A stretch of DNA of 64,000 nt from Uranotaenia lowii. Taxonomy: Eukaryota; Arthropoda; Insecta; Diptera; Culicidae. The notes below the pieces were generated by a model. That model was not told the DNA's origin. It did no database searches and saw only the letters and a program-made list of their open reading frames with translations. Positions 25,850 to 36,541 of this stretch are shown here, piece by piece. Position 1 is the first letter of the stretch. Each line of letters begins with the position of its first letter. Where the stretch lies: NCBI RefSeq assembly GCF_029784155.1, contig NC_073693.1, positions 285,358,875-285,422,874 of the forward strand, in the 5' to 3' direction. The position numbers and the translations under genes were made by a program.

Positions 25850-26690
25850 GTGTAATTGATAAAAAAAGAATATGAATTTTTTTCCTGCCTTATATTTGCA
25901 GAAATGTTGATGGTGGTTCCTAACTTAAAGGGCAAAAAAATCAAATGAAATTTAGATTTTTATTTTTAGGCTTCGCTTTGGAAGCTGGGAACCCTATTTT
26001 TCAGGATAATCTTAAAAGTAAATTTTCTTCAGTTCTACATTATTTTCCGCAATCTCGGGGGATTTTAAACACTTTTATAGGCATATCCCGATTAAACCCC
26101 AACGATTAGTGAGCCAAAGAATGTTTTGTTGAAATATGTCACCATTCGAAGCAATTTAAATAAATTTTCTTCCTTCTCTTGCCAAAACCATGTTGAAAGA
26201 TCTCTTCTCGATATACCAAGTTTTTTGAAATGTCATATCACTATTTCAGTGATGCAAAACAACACTTGGCATAGTATAAAATTTGGCGATTTGTTTATGC
26301 TTCAAAGACTATTTTTTTTAGTTTATTCGAGCAACATGATTTAAATTGAACTTATGTATGTTTCACACAATATATCAAGGAACGCTTTGGTCCTCAAAGG
26401 ATTATAAATAATGTGAGAATGCTTGATATTCGGTTCATAACATTTTTTTCCATTTGCGTCCGTATTTACCCTATTTTACTTTTATTTTTTTATTTTTCGA
26501 TAGGAGTTTAACCCGTTAGGGTTATTCTTCTTCTAATCCAATTTTACGATACAAAATTCAGCTGAAAATTACAAATTTAAAGTAGAATTTGAGTTCATTT
26601 ATTTAGTAAAAAAAACAACTTTTTCTTCAATACTGATGTTATGAAATCGATTGGTACATCTTTGTACCTGAAAATGATCACATTTTCGTA
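25850..26690. other. AT-rich stretch, no gene seen
   Basis: Low-complexity AT-rich sequence with no inverted ends, RNA signature or recognisable reading frame. The open frame at 26126-26344 has no motif. Confidence 0.4.
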
Positions 26691-26692
26691 TA

Positions 26693-26853
26693 TGATGGAA
26701 AGAATTAGAGACATGAGCTATCAAAGAACGAAAGAACATAAGCCGTAAATATCATGAATTTTTCGAAAAAGATACAACGGCTCACCGGCAGGACTTGAAC
26801 CTGCAATCTCCGCTTCAGTACAACGGCGCGTTTGCCAATTTCACCACGGAACC
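26693..26853 (-). mobile_element. tRNA-like SINE unit, left copy (minus strand)
   Basis: Read from 26853 leftward, it begins with a tRNA-like 73-nt head: GGTTCCGTGGTGAAATTGGC (A-box), an anticodon-arm-like hairpin CCGTT..AGCGG, and a perfect T-arm GCAGG-TTCAAGT-CCTGC carrying the B-box. The 3' acceptor strand (CGGTGAGCC) no longer pairs properly with the 5' end, so it is not a working tRNA. A unique body of about 90 nt follows, ending TTCTTTCCATCA. A near-identical unit in the opposite direction lies at 27081-27241. Confidence 0.7.
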
Positions 26854-27080
26854 TTGAGCTGCACTGATTGCTTCTACACCTGACCGTAAGTTGCGGCAAA
26901 CCCGAACCAATCGACCATGTGCTCGCTCGGCTAAAAACCCCGAGTCGATGGGTGGGGTTAGAGAAACAAGAGAGATCAATAGCGGGAAAGATCACATGCG
27001 GGATATACATGGTGTTTTCGATAGAAGGTCCAGCAGTTGATCGGCAGAGCTCGATTGCTCGGGATCGCCGGTTTCATCAT
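26854..27080. other. Spacer between the two tRNA-like units
   Basis: About 227 bp of moderate-GC sequence separates the heads of the two inverted SINE-like units. It has no obvious internal symmetry and no open frame with known similarity. It may be a short unique remnant or the interior of a single composite element. Confidence 0.4.
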
Positions 27081-27241
27081 GTTCACCGTGGTGAAATTGG
27101 CTAACGCGCCGTTGTACTGAAACAGAGATTGCAGGTTCAAGTCCTGCCGGTGAGCCGTTGTATCTTTTTCGAAAAATTCATGATATTTACGGCTTATGTT
27201 ATTTCGTTCTTTGATAGCTCATGTCTCTAATTCTTTCCATC
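27081..27241 (+). mobile_element. tRNA-like SINE unit, right copy (plus strand)
   Basis: This is the same unit as at 26693-26853 in reverse orientation: GTGGTGAAATTGGCTAACGC, the anticodon-like hairpin, GCAGGTTCAAGTCCTGC, then a body ending TCTAATTCTTTCCATCA. It differs at few positions (for example AAACAGAG for AAGCGGAG). The two heads face each other, so any Pol III transcripts would diverge from the spacer. Confidence 0.7.
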
Positions 27242-27249
27242 ACCTACGA

Positions 27250-29700
27250 AAAAAAAACTTTTTCTTAAATTATCCACAGGATTTTAATTGATTGATTTTC
27301 AATGAAAAAAAAGTTTTTGTAATTTTCCTGCAAAACAAATTGCAGGGAATTCCATATTTCTTGTGTATTGTTTAACATTGTAAATATTGCATTTTTTTTA
27401 CAAGAGCTCAGTTTCAAACTAAAATCTAGAATTTTTTAATAAGTTTGCAAGAATCAGATTTGAACCACATTTGAATCATTTGCTCAAATCAAATAAGCTT
27501 AACTCGCCAGATTTTAGAGCAAATTGAAAGATTTATAGCTTCTTTTGTTACTAAAGGAATTCTTATTACTTACTTAAAGATTTAAGGATGTATTTTCAAA
27601 TGGTCAACCTCCACAAAACTCCACTCTAATTTTATGTGGTAAAAATTCCCTGATTTCAGGACTGCAAATTGGGATGCCTTTTTTCCCATTTTTGTCATAC
27701 TTTTTTCCTCAAATTTAACTTCTACGCAAAGGATTTTTTAGATCATGAACTTGATTGATTTCTCATTTGATCTTTAAATTCTCGTTCCTCGAATATTCAT
27801 TTAAGAACATCCTTTTAATATTTCAAAGCAATGTCAAAATAAATTTCTGTTTATTATCAGTAATACGTATTCAGAATCTACCAAGAATAGCTTCCCAAAC
27901 ACGGATAGATCTCGGTTTCTGTAATATTCTATTGAATATTGATCAAATCATAGAACCAATTTGCTGGTCAAAATCCATGAAATCCAATGCAAACTTTTAA
28001 AATAATGAGAAATTTTTATAGTAGTATTCAATGGATTCGAAATATGGAAAAAAATGTTTTTTCTCATTCAAAATTGTCATGAAGTATTTGATGATAAAAA
28101 CAACCATTTTTAGAAAAAAAATTATGCTTTAGGAAAAAAACTCCTTAATTATTTTTTTAAATTTTGATAAATATTTGCGAAATTGTTTATTTTTTTTACA
28201 AAGTTTTTTATAAAACTGTAATCTAACATAAAATTTTTATATTTACTGACAAAAAAGAATACAGTTAATAAAAAAAATTATGAAGTGATCAGTAACAGAT
28301 TTGGAATTTATGTCGATCTGATTTTATTTAATTTTATTTGTAATTTTAGTTGATTTTAGCTTTTACGAACCTTTCTAGCATATGAGATATTTTGAAAAAG
28401 CTGTTAGAAAATTTGAAAAAATCTAACTGAGCTATTAAAATTTTCCTAAATCTTTCAGTAAAATAAAACAAAATTAATTGAAAATGAAAATCATAAGTTA
28501 TTTCCAGAGAAACTATGGTAATTTAACAATTTTAGTTAGTTTCCGACCCAAACATGTTGAAAACATACTTTTTGCCAAAATTTTCTTCTCTCATTCTAGC
28601 TTAAAATATTCTATTCTTCATTCATTGATACTTTCAGGAGTTATTGAAGAAATTGTTTCAAAACTATACGCATTTATGCCAAAAAACAGCATTTTATTCC
28701 CCGATAATGCTTGCTCAAAATGTTTTTATTCCCAAAATGATAAACAACCAAAACCTCAGAAAGAACTGATCCCCAGTTATTATTTTCAAGAATGCATCAT
28801 TTACCATAATTATTTCCCCAGAATGAAAAATTTTCCAGAATTGTATAAAACCTTGTGTAATGTTTTCTGCATGTAAGAACCAATTTTTCTTTTAATTATA
28901 TAAAAGATATAATTTTGTTTAGGGTCTTCAAAATAATTCTTCTTTTAAAAATAGTCTTGAAAACCAGTTGTTGTTGTTGATTTATTTGTCTCGTGACATA
29001 AATGTTATCTATTTTAGATTGCCACTATCGGGAAAATTTAGCATTTATGATTTTTACATTTTATTATCCTTCCAGTTTAACTTTCAAACTACTCTTACTA
29101 ACTAGCCTGAATAAAAACTTCGTTCATGAATCGCCTAAACTAAGCTTTTGTCATATTTTTCCGCTAATCTGAGACAATTTACCGAGAAAACTCGTATGAC
29201 AAAGATTCCTTCTAAGTAAATATTAAATAATTAAAATAAAAAGATGTTAACGTGTTTTTGAAAAGAGAAAATAAAAAAAAGTTTTATAAACCCTAATTTT
29301 TTTTATGAAAGCAGTTCAAAATAAAATAAATACTCAATAGATCCTCTAAAACTTTTATTTTTTTCTGAGAATTTAGCTCAAACTCAAAGTTTTTAATATT
29401 TTCATTCAACAACAATCCTCTTTTTCTGTCTTTGTGATAATTTCTGTAGGGTTTAAAAGTGTCATTTCAATAAAAAAAATTAAATGAGAAGTTTACGGAA
29501 GTTCTGCTCCTAATAAGCCTAACATCAACTTAAATCATATTCAGCAACAAAAAAAAACTTTCTTGTGAAAAGCAGTTGAAATGAAATATAGATTCTCAGT
29601 TCATTTTTATAACAGTTGAAGTTTTAGCAACATCTTAAACAATAATTTATTTCGAGTCAATTCAAATATTCATAAAAACGCAACAACCACCATAAACCTT
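27250..29700. other. AT-rich intronic stretch, no gene seen
   Basis: No inverted termini, RNA genes or recognisable coding exons were found. The longest open frame (28478-28876, 132 codons, +) has a biased Ile/Phe/Lys/Ser composition expected from AT-rich DNA and no domain that I recognise. Confidence 0.4.
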
Positions 29701-30402
29701 TATCATGGCTTCATCTCTCCGCTTTTACGACGACTAAAAAGCGATCATGTTAGATAATGCGATAGAATTTTCATGAGAAAAGTAAAAGTCTTCCGCTTAG
29801 CAAGTCCAATGTCGAGCTCAAATTGTCACTCCGAAATTGTAGCATCGAATTGCAAATCGGACAACCGGATCTTTATGCCAACATTTTTTTTCCACCACAG
29901 CCCAAACAAAGCCATCGAAATTACCGCCACTAAATATAATATCGTTATTATTGTTATTGCGAGCATTCCACTCGGGAAGGCCATCGTTTGGCACCTAACC
30001 TTCTGCTTAACTCTGAAGCTTAAGTCATTCATAACCGCAGCTACTCAGCAGCCGGCGTTGATGAGAATTCAAACGAAAGCAAAACTTTTCTCTCAGATCC
30101 CTGAACTTTGCACCTGGTTTTCATCGATGCGACGGGGTGGTGTTGTTTTGTTGTGGTCAGCTGCCGCAGCTCGAGCTTTCTTACAACCCCTTGTCACGAC
30201 GAGATGATGTCGTATTTTTTTCTTCGTCGCCGTCTTCTGTTTCTGATTAAAGAAAAAAAATAAACCAATGGAAATAGTCGTCATTCAATCCCGTGAGAGC
30301 TTTTCTCTTAGATTTTCCTTTGTTTGTTCGACTACTCATTGAGTTGTTAAAAGTTAAAGAAAGAAAATAACGCTTGTTTTATATGCTTTTCTCTACTTTC
30401 AG
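29700..30402. other. Moderate-GC region just upstream of the coding exon
   Basis: Composition shifts toward higher G+C for 700 bp before the acceptor at 30401-30402. Open frames on both strands (29773-30207 +, 29826-30032 -) overlap and have no family match. The terminal pyrimidine tract CTTTTCTCTACTTTCAG is a textbook 3' splice site. An alternative promoter feeding the coding exon is possible. Confidence 0.4.
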
Positions 30403-30670
30403 ACGCAGCAGCAGCAACACCAAGACGACGAAAAAAAAAACAAAACAAGAGAAGATGATCTCACACTGAGTACTTGGCCATAAAAAATCGGACCAATCTT
30501 TCCCTAGACTCTTTTTAAATTTAACGGCTGCATTTTTAAGGCCGAAAAGTCTTTAAACCATCTTTTGAACTTGGTGCTGTGAACTCGCCTGCTGTGATCT
30601 TGAACCCCGCCCGTTCGACAAAAGCAATTGTTGCTTTGGAATTTGCAATTGAAATCGAAATTTCCTCGCA
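30403..30670 (+). other. 5' UTR part of the coding exon
   Basis: From the acceptor at 30402 to the ATG at 30671 all frames are interrupted. The segment begins with a run of CAGCAG/CAACAC triplets and an A-rich tract. It would be untranslated leader spliced to an upstream exon. Confidence 0.55.
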
Positions 30671-31561
30671 ATGACCGGCAGAATGCGACTCTTGACGACG
30701 ATATTGTTGGTGTGTTTACAGCTGGGAGAAATCCTCAGCAAAGATGGCTCGGATCGACCCCTGGACTCGGAGGACATCGATCGAGAGATGGGCAAGAACA
30801 ACGAAGACGGATACGATTTCCTATCGATCGATCAGCTGTTCCAAAACAACCCCGAATACGCTAAATTGTTAAGCGATCTGCAAGCTCATTCTTTCGGCAG
30901 CAACTGGCGAAGGAAGCGAAGTGTGGAAATAGTAGAAGAACAAACGTCACCCAATGAGATCTCTCCGGAAACAACTGACCAGGAAGAGGACACCGCAGCA
31001 ACGGTTCCTATCGCCGAGGTAACCGAGGTCATCAAAGAAACTCGGGAAACCAAGGAAGCTTCCGAATCTCGAACGGGTGCGTCAAAAAGCACAGCTCCAC
31101 TACCTTCTTCAACAACCGATTCGGCAAGCTTTGGCTCATCCGGTTCAACCGAAGCTAGCAGTCGTCAAGAAGAACTAACGACTCCATCACCACCAATAAG
31201 AAGCAGTACTCCTCGCCGTCTCCGGCCGACCGCCACCAAGACCAGTAACAAAAACAAAAACAAACAAGGCAACCAAAACAAGATCGCCTTGAACAAGATA
31301 CAGCTGCAGCAACAGTTGCTTCAACAGCAACAACAGCAGCAGCAACACCAGCAGGACCTGGCCAATTCAGTTACGGCACAGAATGTGAACAAATTCACCG
31401 TTTCCAATACGCCATCGCCTACTGTGGCATCGACGCCACTTTCGACCACTGTATCCACCATGTCAGCTGCCAACTTTAACTCCAACGCGGCGACCAGCAG
31501 CGGAAATATGGCTGTGGCAGCAGCTGCCGTTGCCAACGTGACCGGAAACAACAAAGATAAG
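30671..31561 (+). CDS. N-terminal coding exon of an unidentified secreted/membrane protein
   Basis: The open frame gives 297 codons up to a consensus donor, AAG|GTAGGT, at 31561/31562 (phase 0). Unspliced reading would add 23 residues and stop at 31633. Residues 1-23 are a signal peptide (basic MTGRMR, hydrophobic LLTTILLVCLQL). Residues 24-79 are acidic and contain the phrase FLSIDQLFQNNPEYAKLL. RRKR at 80-83 is a furin-type cleavage site, so residues 24-83 would be a propeptide. After it come a long Thr/Ser/Pro/Glu-rich, mucin-like region (about 84-190), a Lys/Asn/Gln-rich patch (188-212), poly-Gln (212-228) and a Ser/Thr/Ala-rich segment with poly-Ala (about 281-286). No folded domain is reached before the splice site. 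The layout suits a large extracellular or transmembrane protein whose domains are encoded downstream. I do not recognise the gene. Balanced codon use and the absence of repeats set it apart from the surrounding DNA. Confidence 0.85.
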
Positions 31562-31639
31562 GTAGGTGAAATGACTGATGATACCGGGGAACGTTCACGA
31601 ACCCTATTGGCAAACCTTTACTTTCGGCATTAATTTAAG

Positions 31640-32270
31640 ATTTTTATTTATTTCTTTGTTGATTTTGATTAGGTAAATATTTTGTTTACAAAAATCAACA
31701 GGTACTTCCTACGGAATTTTGTTTAACATTCTAGATTTCCTACACTCAAAATTCAGGCTATACTCCATTTATGAATTCTCAATATTTCAACGTCATTGGC
31801 ACTAGATGTGAACGCCAGCGGCCTATCATAAGACAATAGTGGCAAACCCCGGCCTACACCAGAAAGATGCAACTATACGTTTTTTTTAGTGATTGCCGTG
31901 GCAGAAAAACTATGACAATTAATCAAATGACGAATTTCACGCCAAATCGACATGCTGGCATGACCATATTAGAATTCAATGAAACTTTGTGAGCATAGGG
32001 ATATTACCTAGTAAATCAACCTGGCATACTTAGTTTTCCCAAAAATTATCTAGACTAACATTTGAAAAGGGCAAAACTTTTCAGGCAAAAATTTTATAAA
32101 CATTTTAGCTCGAAAATTACATCTCCTTCCTGTGATTTATGAGAGAGTTTTGGAAAAGTGATTGAATTTTTAGAGAGAAATATTGACTTTTTTATATTCT
32201 ACACTGAGAAAAATGCATTTCAATCATTAAAACTCAATTTCCCAAAAATGCCATCTGAGAACTTGATGAA
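31640..32270. other. Intronic stretch, no gene seen
   Basis: No inverted termini or motif. A short moderate-GC patch at about 31790-31850 has nothing diagnostic. Confidence 0.35.
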
Positions 32271-32279
32271 TTTTTTTCT

Positions 32280-32786
32280 ATGCCGGGTAATAAAAAGGCC
32301 TGCAATTCGTCAGTACATTTCAACTTGTGCATTTTTAAGGGAAAAAACTGCTCCGTTGAATTGTACAATGAATTCGAATTTCGAAGAAATGAGTGCTTCG
32401 ATTGTAATAATTGTAATTACTTAAAAGTCGAGAATGAACACCTCAAAGCTGAAGTTTCTGATCTTCAACTCTGCCAAACGTCTCTCTTCACTAAGGTGAA
32501 TAAACTGGAAGGCAATCTGGACAAAATTAACCGAGATGCTATCTCAAAAAAATGCTATGTTTTTTTTGGAATACCAGTAATTGGAAATGAAAATGTTGTA
32601 AGTTTAGTCTGTAATGTTTGTAATAAGCTTGGCTATGACTTGAAATCTGAACATATTGATTCTGCAAATAGAATGTACTTTGGCAAAAGCAAATTTGATC
32701 CATCAGCTAAAGTTATTTTCAAAGACACTACATTAAGATCACTTACCCAAAAAAAAGCCATAACGCTGTTAAAGTGTCGAAAATAA
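32280..32786 (+). CDS. Retroelement ORF1-like protein (zinc-finger-like, coiled coil, FP25K-like domain)
   Basis: The 168-codon frame has a Cys/His-rich N-terminus (several Cys pairs, including CFDCNNC at about 40-46), a heptad-type coiled coil (about residues 50-90: LKVENEHLKAEVSDL, TKVNKLEGNLDKI), and a C-terminal region with the pattern KKCYVFFGIP..ENVVSLVCNVCNKLG...IDSANRMYFGK...PAKVIFKD. The last part follows the baculovirus FP-like domain found in ORF1-type proteins of insect retroelements (RNN-GVP-E-L---G-DI---HR). The frame ends at a stop at 32784-32786. No reverse transcriptase follows, so it is an isolated, probably dead, retroelement fragment. A longer upstream reading is prevented by stops. 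Confidence 0.6.
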   Translation: MPGNKKACNSSVHFNLCIFKGKNCSVELYNEFEFRRNECFDCNNCNYLKVENEHLKAEVSDLQLCQTSLFTKVNKLEGNLDKINRDAISKKCYVFFGIPVIGNENVVSLVCNVCNKLGYDLKSEHIDSANRMYFGKSKFDPSAKVIFKDTTLRSLTQKKAITLLKCRK

Positions 32787-33254
32787 AACCTAAACAAAAC
32801 TTTGAGATTTGTGCGCATTTAAAGATATTACCTAAATTGTGTACATATTTGTAGAGATAGGCGATTAATAATACAGAAAATAAAACTGAAATTAAACATA
32901 GCACAATAAGACTATGAAGTAGAAGTCATTCGAAAACCCACTGAAATCACACAGATTTATGGCTATATCTCCTTCGTTTGCTTGAATAACTATGTAAATG
33001 TTAGTAATTTACAACCCTGTTAATAAGGGATTTACCTAAACGAACAATTCATCACAAAACATACATTGATTTAAGCGTGATTTTGAAACAAAAATTAATT
33101 TTGGGTATAAAATTCTTCAAAAGTTGGTTGGTTTCGCAAGAGCTCTGAGATGGTGTTCACTATCACGGACATCTCTTCGATAGTTCATGTCAGAGCACAC
33201 CTTGGAAGATATTCTTGTGACGGTTGTTTATAACCAGTGATAAATTGAATAAAG

Positions 33255-33660
33255 ATGGAGACGCAGACGAAGAAGGAAGCCCCGGGTCCCTCTGCCAAAA
33301 GGGATAATCCAACCACCATCACCACAACCAAGAAGAAGGAAGCGCCGGGTCGAAGCAGCGGTTCGAAAATCGAACCAAAACCGACAGCTTTGAAGACGGT
33401 GGTCGCCCGCAAGCTGGTCGAGGTCACCTTGTTCGGACACCAGGACGAAGCAGAACGTTGCGATAATGGTTCAGCAGTTTTCACTGCTGCCATTAAATCA
33501 AACAATGAGATTTATCTTGAATTGGCTAAGCAATTGTTACTAAAACGAAATCACCAGGTTACGACAATATTGATTACTGTTAGCATACTAATAATGCATG
33601 TTAATAAATACAGTATCCTAGATAATGAGTTGAAAAACTGGGAATATCTTAGTCAAATAA
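33255..33660 (+). CDS. Unidentified ORF, cut by a fold-back insertion
   Basis: A frame opens at ATG 33255 (METQTKKEAPG..) and stays open into the fold-back element that starts at 33661, so only 135 codons are native. The N-terminal 60 residues are basic and Pro/Lys/Thr-rich with a repeated KKEAPG phrase; residues 47-100 look more globular (VVARKLVEVTLFGHQDEAER). A TATAAAA box lies at about 33105, 150 bp upstream. The G+C content is higher than its surroundings. I cannot name a family; a gag-like or ORF1-like retroelement protein, or the start of a small gene, are options. If CAG|GTTACG at about 33558 is a donor, the frame would splice out earlier. Confidence 0.35.
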
Positions 33661-35477
33661 CACTAGTTTACAGCATTTTAGAACTTAGTAAACTAAAGGT
33701 CATTTATAATGTAAAATTGGGCGCTGAATCCGAAAATGAAATTCAAAAAAATCTCAGTAGAACTCTTTTTGAGTTATGCTCCAAATATAAAATTTCGGAA
33801 AAATTAAAAAAGTTCTTATACTTAGATTCAAATATCTCGGACGGCATAACAGTAATTGTAATCTTTTGCATATTAAAGGTGAATAAATTTTCTATCGATC
33901 ATCTGAACATTGTTTTTGCGGATGATCAACAGTATTGTTGATATTAGTGACTTCATGATAGAATTATAAAAAACGCATTTTTTAAGAGAACATTTTGTTT
34001 CAGCGAAAGTTTTAGACTCGATGGTTACATTTAAAAAATATGATTTGCTTCTGCGCTTGAATTTAAATTTAAAACAAAGATTTCAAGTGGTTGTTTATTA
34101 AATACAATCGGTTGAAAATTGAAGAAGTTTCGGCTACTTTACCATAACAGTATTTTTTTTGTAGTTTTTAATAATTTAACGAACCGCAGTTCACCTAAAA
34201 ATTATGGCTATAATAGTATAAGAAAAATGAAACATGATAAATTTCAGTCAATCTAAGTCAAAATTATTTATTAGCTTACCAAAAGGTCACATGCCAAGTT
34301 TCAGGAAGATCTGACCATAGGGAGGGGTTACTTGAGTCTCAAACTTGAATAAAATTATAAGGTTTTTTTGCCCGGGAGGAACGAAAAATACTTGTTTTTC
34401 ATCAATAATTTTTTTTCATTACTAGCCGATTGTTTTTTATGGTTGATTTTCTTAAAGCCTAAGCTGAAACAAATATTTCACTCGAAGACTGCAAATCGAT
34501 CGGATCTGAAACAGCAAAGTTTTTGCGTATTTTGGTCGAAAATTCTCGTATAAAACGCAATGCGTAAAAAGTACTCATTGCGTGTTGGACAAAATTTGCG
34601 GCCTTTGAACCGCAATAACTTTTCTGTTTCAAATCCAATCGAGTTACAGTCTTCGGGTGAAATATTTGTCTCAACTTAGGCTTTAAGAAAATTAACCATA
34701 AAAAACAATCAGCTAGTGATGAAAGAAGTTATTGATGAACACAAGTATTTTTCGTTCCTTCCGGGCAAAATACCTCAAAATTTTATTCACGTTTGAGACT
34801 CAAGCAACCCCTCCTTATGGTCAGATCTTCCTGAAACTTGGCATGTGACCTTTTGGTAAGCTAATAAATAATTTTGACTTAGAGCGAGTGAGATTTATCA
34901 TGTTTCATTCTTCCTATACTATAATATGTGTACTGCGGTTCGTTAAATTATGAAAAACTACAAAAAATACTATTATGGTAAAGTAGCCATAACTTTTTCA
35001 ATTTTCAACCGATTTTGATAAATAACCACTTAAAATCTTTTTTTAAATTGACATTCAAGCGCAAAAGAAAATCAGATTTTTAAATGCCACCATCGAGTCT
35101 AAAACTTTCGTTGAAATAAAATTTTCTCTAAAAAAATGCATTTTTTTTATAAATTTTTTTCTCATAAAGTCACTAATATCAACAATACTGTTGGTCAAAC
35201 GCAAAAACAGTGTTCAGATAATCGATAGAAAATTTATTCACCTTCAATATGCAAAAGAGGAATTTCAAATCACTGTTATGCCGTCCGAGATATTTTAATC
35301 TAAGTACAAGAACTTTTTTAATTTTTCCGAAATTTCATATTTGGAGCATAACTCAAAAACGGTTCTGCTGAGATTTTTTTTGAATTTCATTTTCGAATTC
35401 AGCGCCCGATTTCACATTAAAAGTATTGGTCAGTCAATCAAGTTCACGATTTTTTTTTTAAATTTTGTAGACTAGTG
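33661..35477. mobile_element. Fold-back element, near-complete 1.8-kb palindrome, TAA duplication
   Basis: Outer ends CACTAGTTTACA (left) and TGTAGACTAGTG (right) are inverted, and the flanking trinucleotide TAA is present on both sides (33658-33660 and 35478-35480). The left arm to about 34555 and the right arm from about 34570 are reverse complements over some 900 bp with scattered mismatches; paired landmarks are GGGCGCTGAAT/ATTCAGCGCCC, AACAGTATTGTTGATATTAG (and complement) and TTACCAAAAGGTCACATGCC (and complement). The centre lies at AAACGCAATGCG..CATTGCGTGTT, about 34550-34585. A 3-bp TAA duplication would fit a PIF/Harbinger-type mobiliser (inference). No transposase is encoded. Confidence 0.85.
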
Positions 35478-35479
35478 TA

Positions 35480-36540
35480 ATTATAAGCATCTAGCAAACG
35501 CTCGGAAAGTATTTTAACTTAAGCAGAAATAAAAAGGTTTCATGTTCTGCTGCTTCATGCTGAAATTTTTAAATTTCCAAATTAAAAATTTCTACTTGAA
35601 AAGCATACCCAATGTTTTACTGAGCTATCGAGAATATGTATTAATACACTTTTGAAATAGATTTTGAAATACCATTACAATCCTTCCCTTGAAAAAAATG
35701 ATGGAATATTTGAACAAAGGATTTGAGAGTCAAGTATGAACCGAATGTATATAAAATCCAATACGCATTTGACACATTCCACGCGCTTGTACCGCTCAAA
35801 AGTGATTTTTATCCGTTCGCGTATCAAAAAATCTCAAACTTTTCTATAATTTTGAAAATTCAAATCATATAAAACCAACGGAAAAAGAGAAAAAAAAATT
35901 TACACATGTTTTATATGATTTTGAAAATCATTTTTGATGTTGGAAAAAGTGGTTATTTTGACAACTTTTACAAAATTATTTACTAAGATATATGGATGAA
36001 TTTGTTTTGGATTTTTTTTGAATACGTTTTGAAGCCAAAAACCACTGCTTCATTTTGCAGAAAAAGAATTTGTTTATATTCAATGTGGTTGTTTTGAAAA
36101 GCGAACAAATAAAGAATTCACGTCACAAAAAAAACAGTTTTTAATTTTACAAGAAAACTCTGACTTTTTTTTAAATAAAAAATGAGATTCTCTTTGAAAA
36201 TTGTAAGACAATTCTAAAACTCTAAAATTTTTAGAAATCGGTTGGAATCTAGTTGAGTTACAACAGCGAGAAAATTCTATGAAAAATGCAAATTTTATCA
36301 AAAAATTGTCTTAAGATGAGTTCAAACTATTGAATTTAATGTTATTCACTGATAAGAACACTAAAATATAGGGCAGAGGAAGAGCGAGATGCCTTGAGTG
36401 TTTTATTCAGAAAAATTTTCACTAAACACTGTTCAGTAGGTACTACTTACAAGATCCATACTCTACTATACATTTTTATAAACAAAGAGGAACGTATTTC
36501 TCAAATTACGGTTTAGCATAAGCTTTAGGGAAAAACAACT
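35480..36540. other. AT-rich stretch, no gene seen
   Basis: Low-complexity sequence with no recognisable coding frame. One copy of AGAATTCACGTCACAAAA at 36112-36129 belongs to the motif group at 38900-39147. Confidence 0.4.
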
Positions 36541-36541
36541 A

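Larger units (their letters stand above)
1722..30402 (+). other. Putative long first intron, filled with transposon remnants
   Basis: It is bounded by GTAAGT at 1722 and a pyrimidine-rich acceptor (CTTTTCTCTACTTTCAG) ending at 30402. Almost all of it is AT-rich sequence assigned below to nested repeats. No host coding exon with usable splice sites was recognised on either strand inside it. If exon 1 is wrong, this is simply intergenic or intronic DNA. Confidence 0.35.

Noticed and set aside
26780..26853. Possible functional tRNA gene (minus strand), and its mirror at 27081
   Set aside because: A- and B-boxes and the T-arm are good, but the acceptor stem does not pair and the unit continues into a SINE-like body.
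28478..28876. 132-codon open frame on +
   Set aside because: Its composition (Ile, Phe, Lys, Ser, Asn) is what AT-rich DNA gives by chance; no domain, splice context or start signal supports it.
29773..30207. 144-codon open frame on + before the coding exon
   Set aside because: A minus-strand frame overlaps it, there is no similarity, and it ends upstream of the strong acceptor at 30402. More likely intronic.
32158..32424. 88-codon frame overlapping the ORF1-like protein
   Set aside because: Shadow frame of 32280-32786, where the coiled coil and FP-like pattern are in the other frame.
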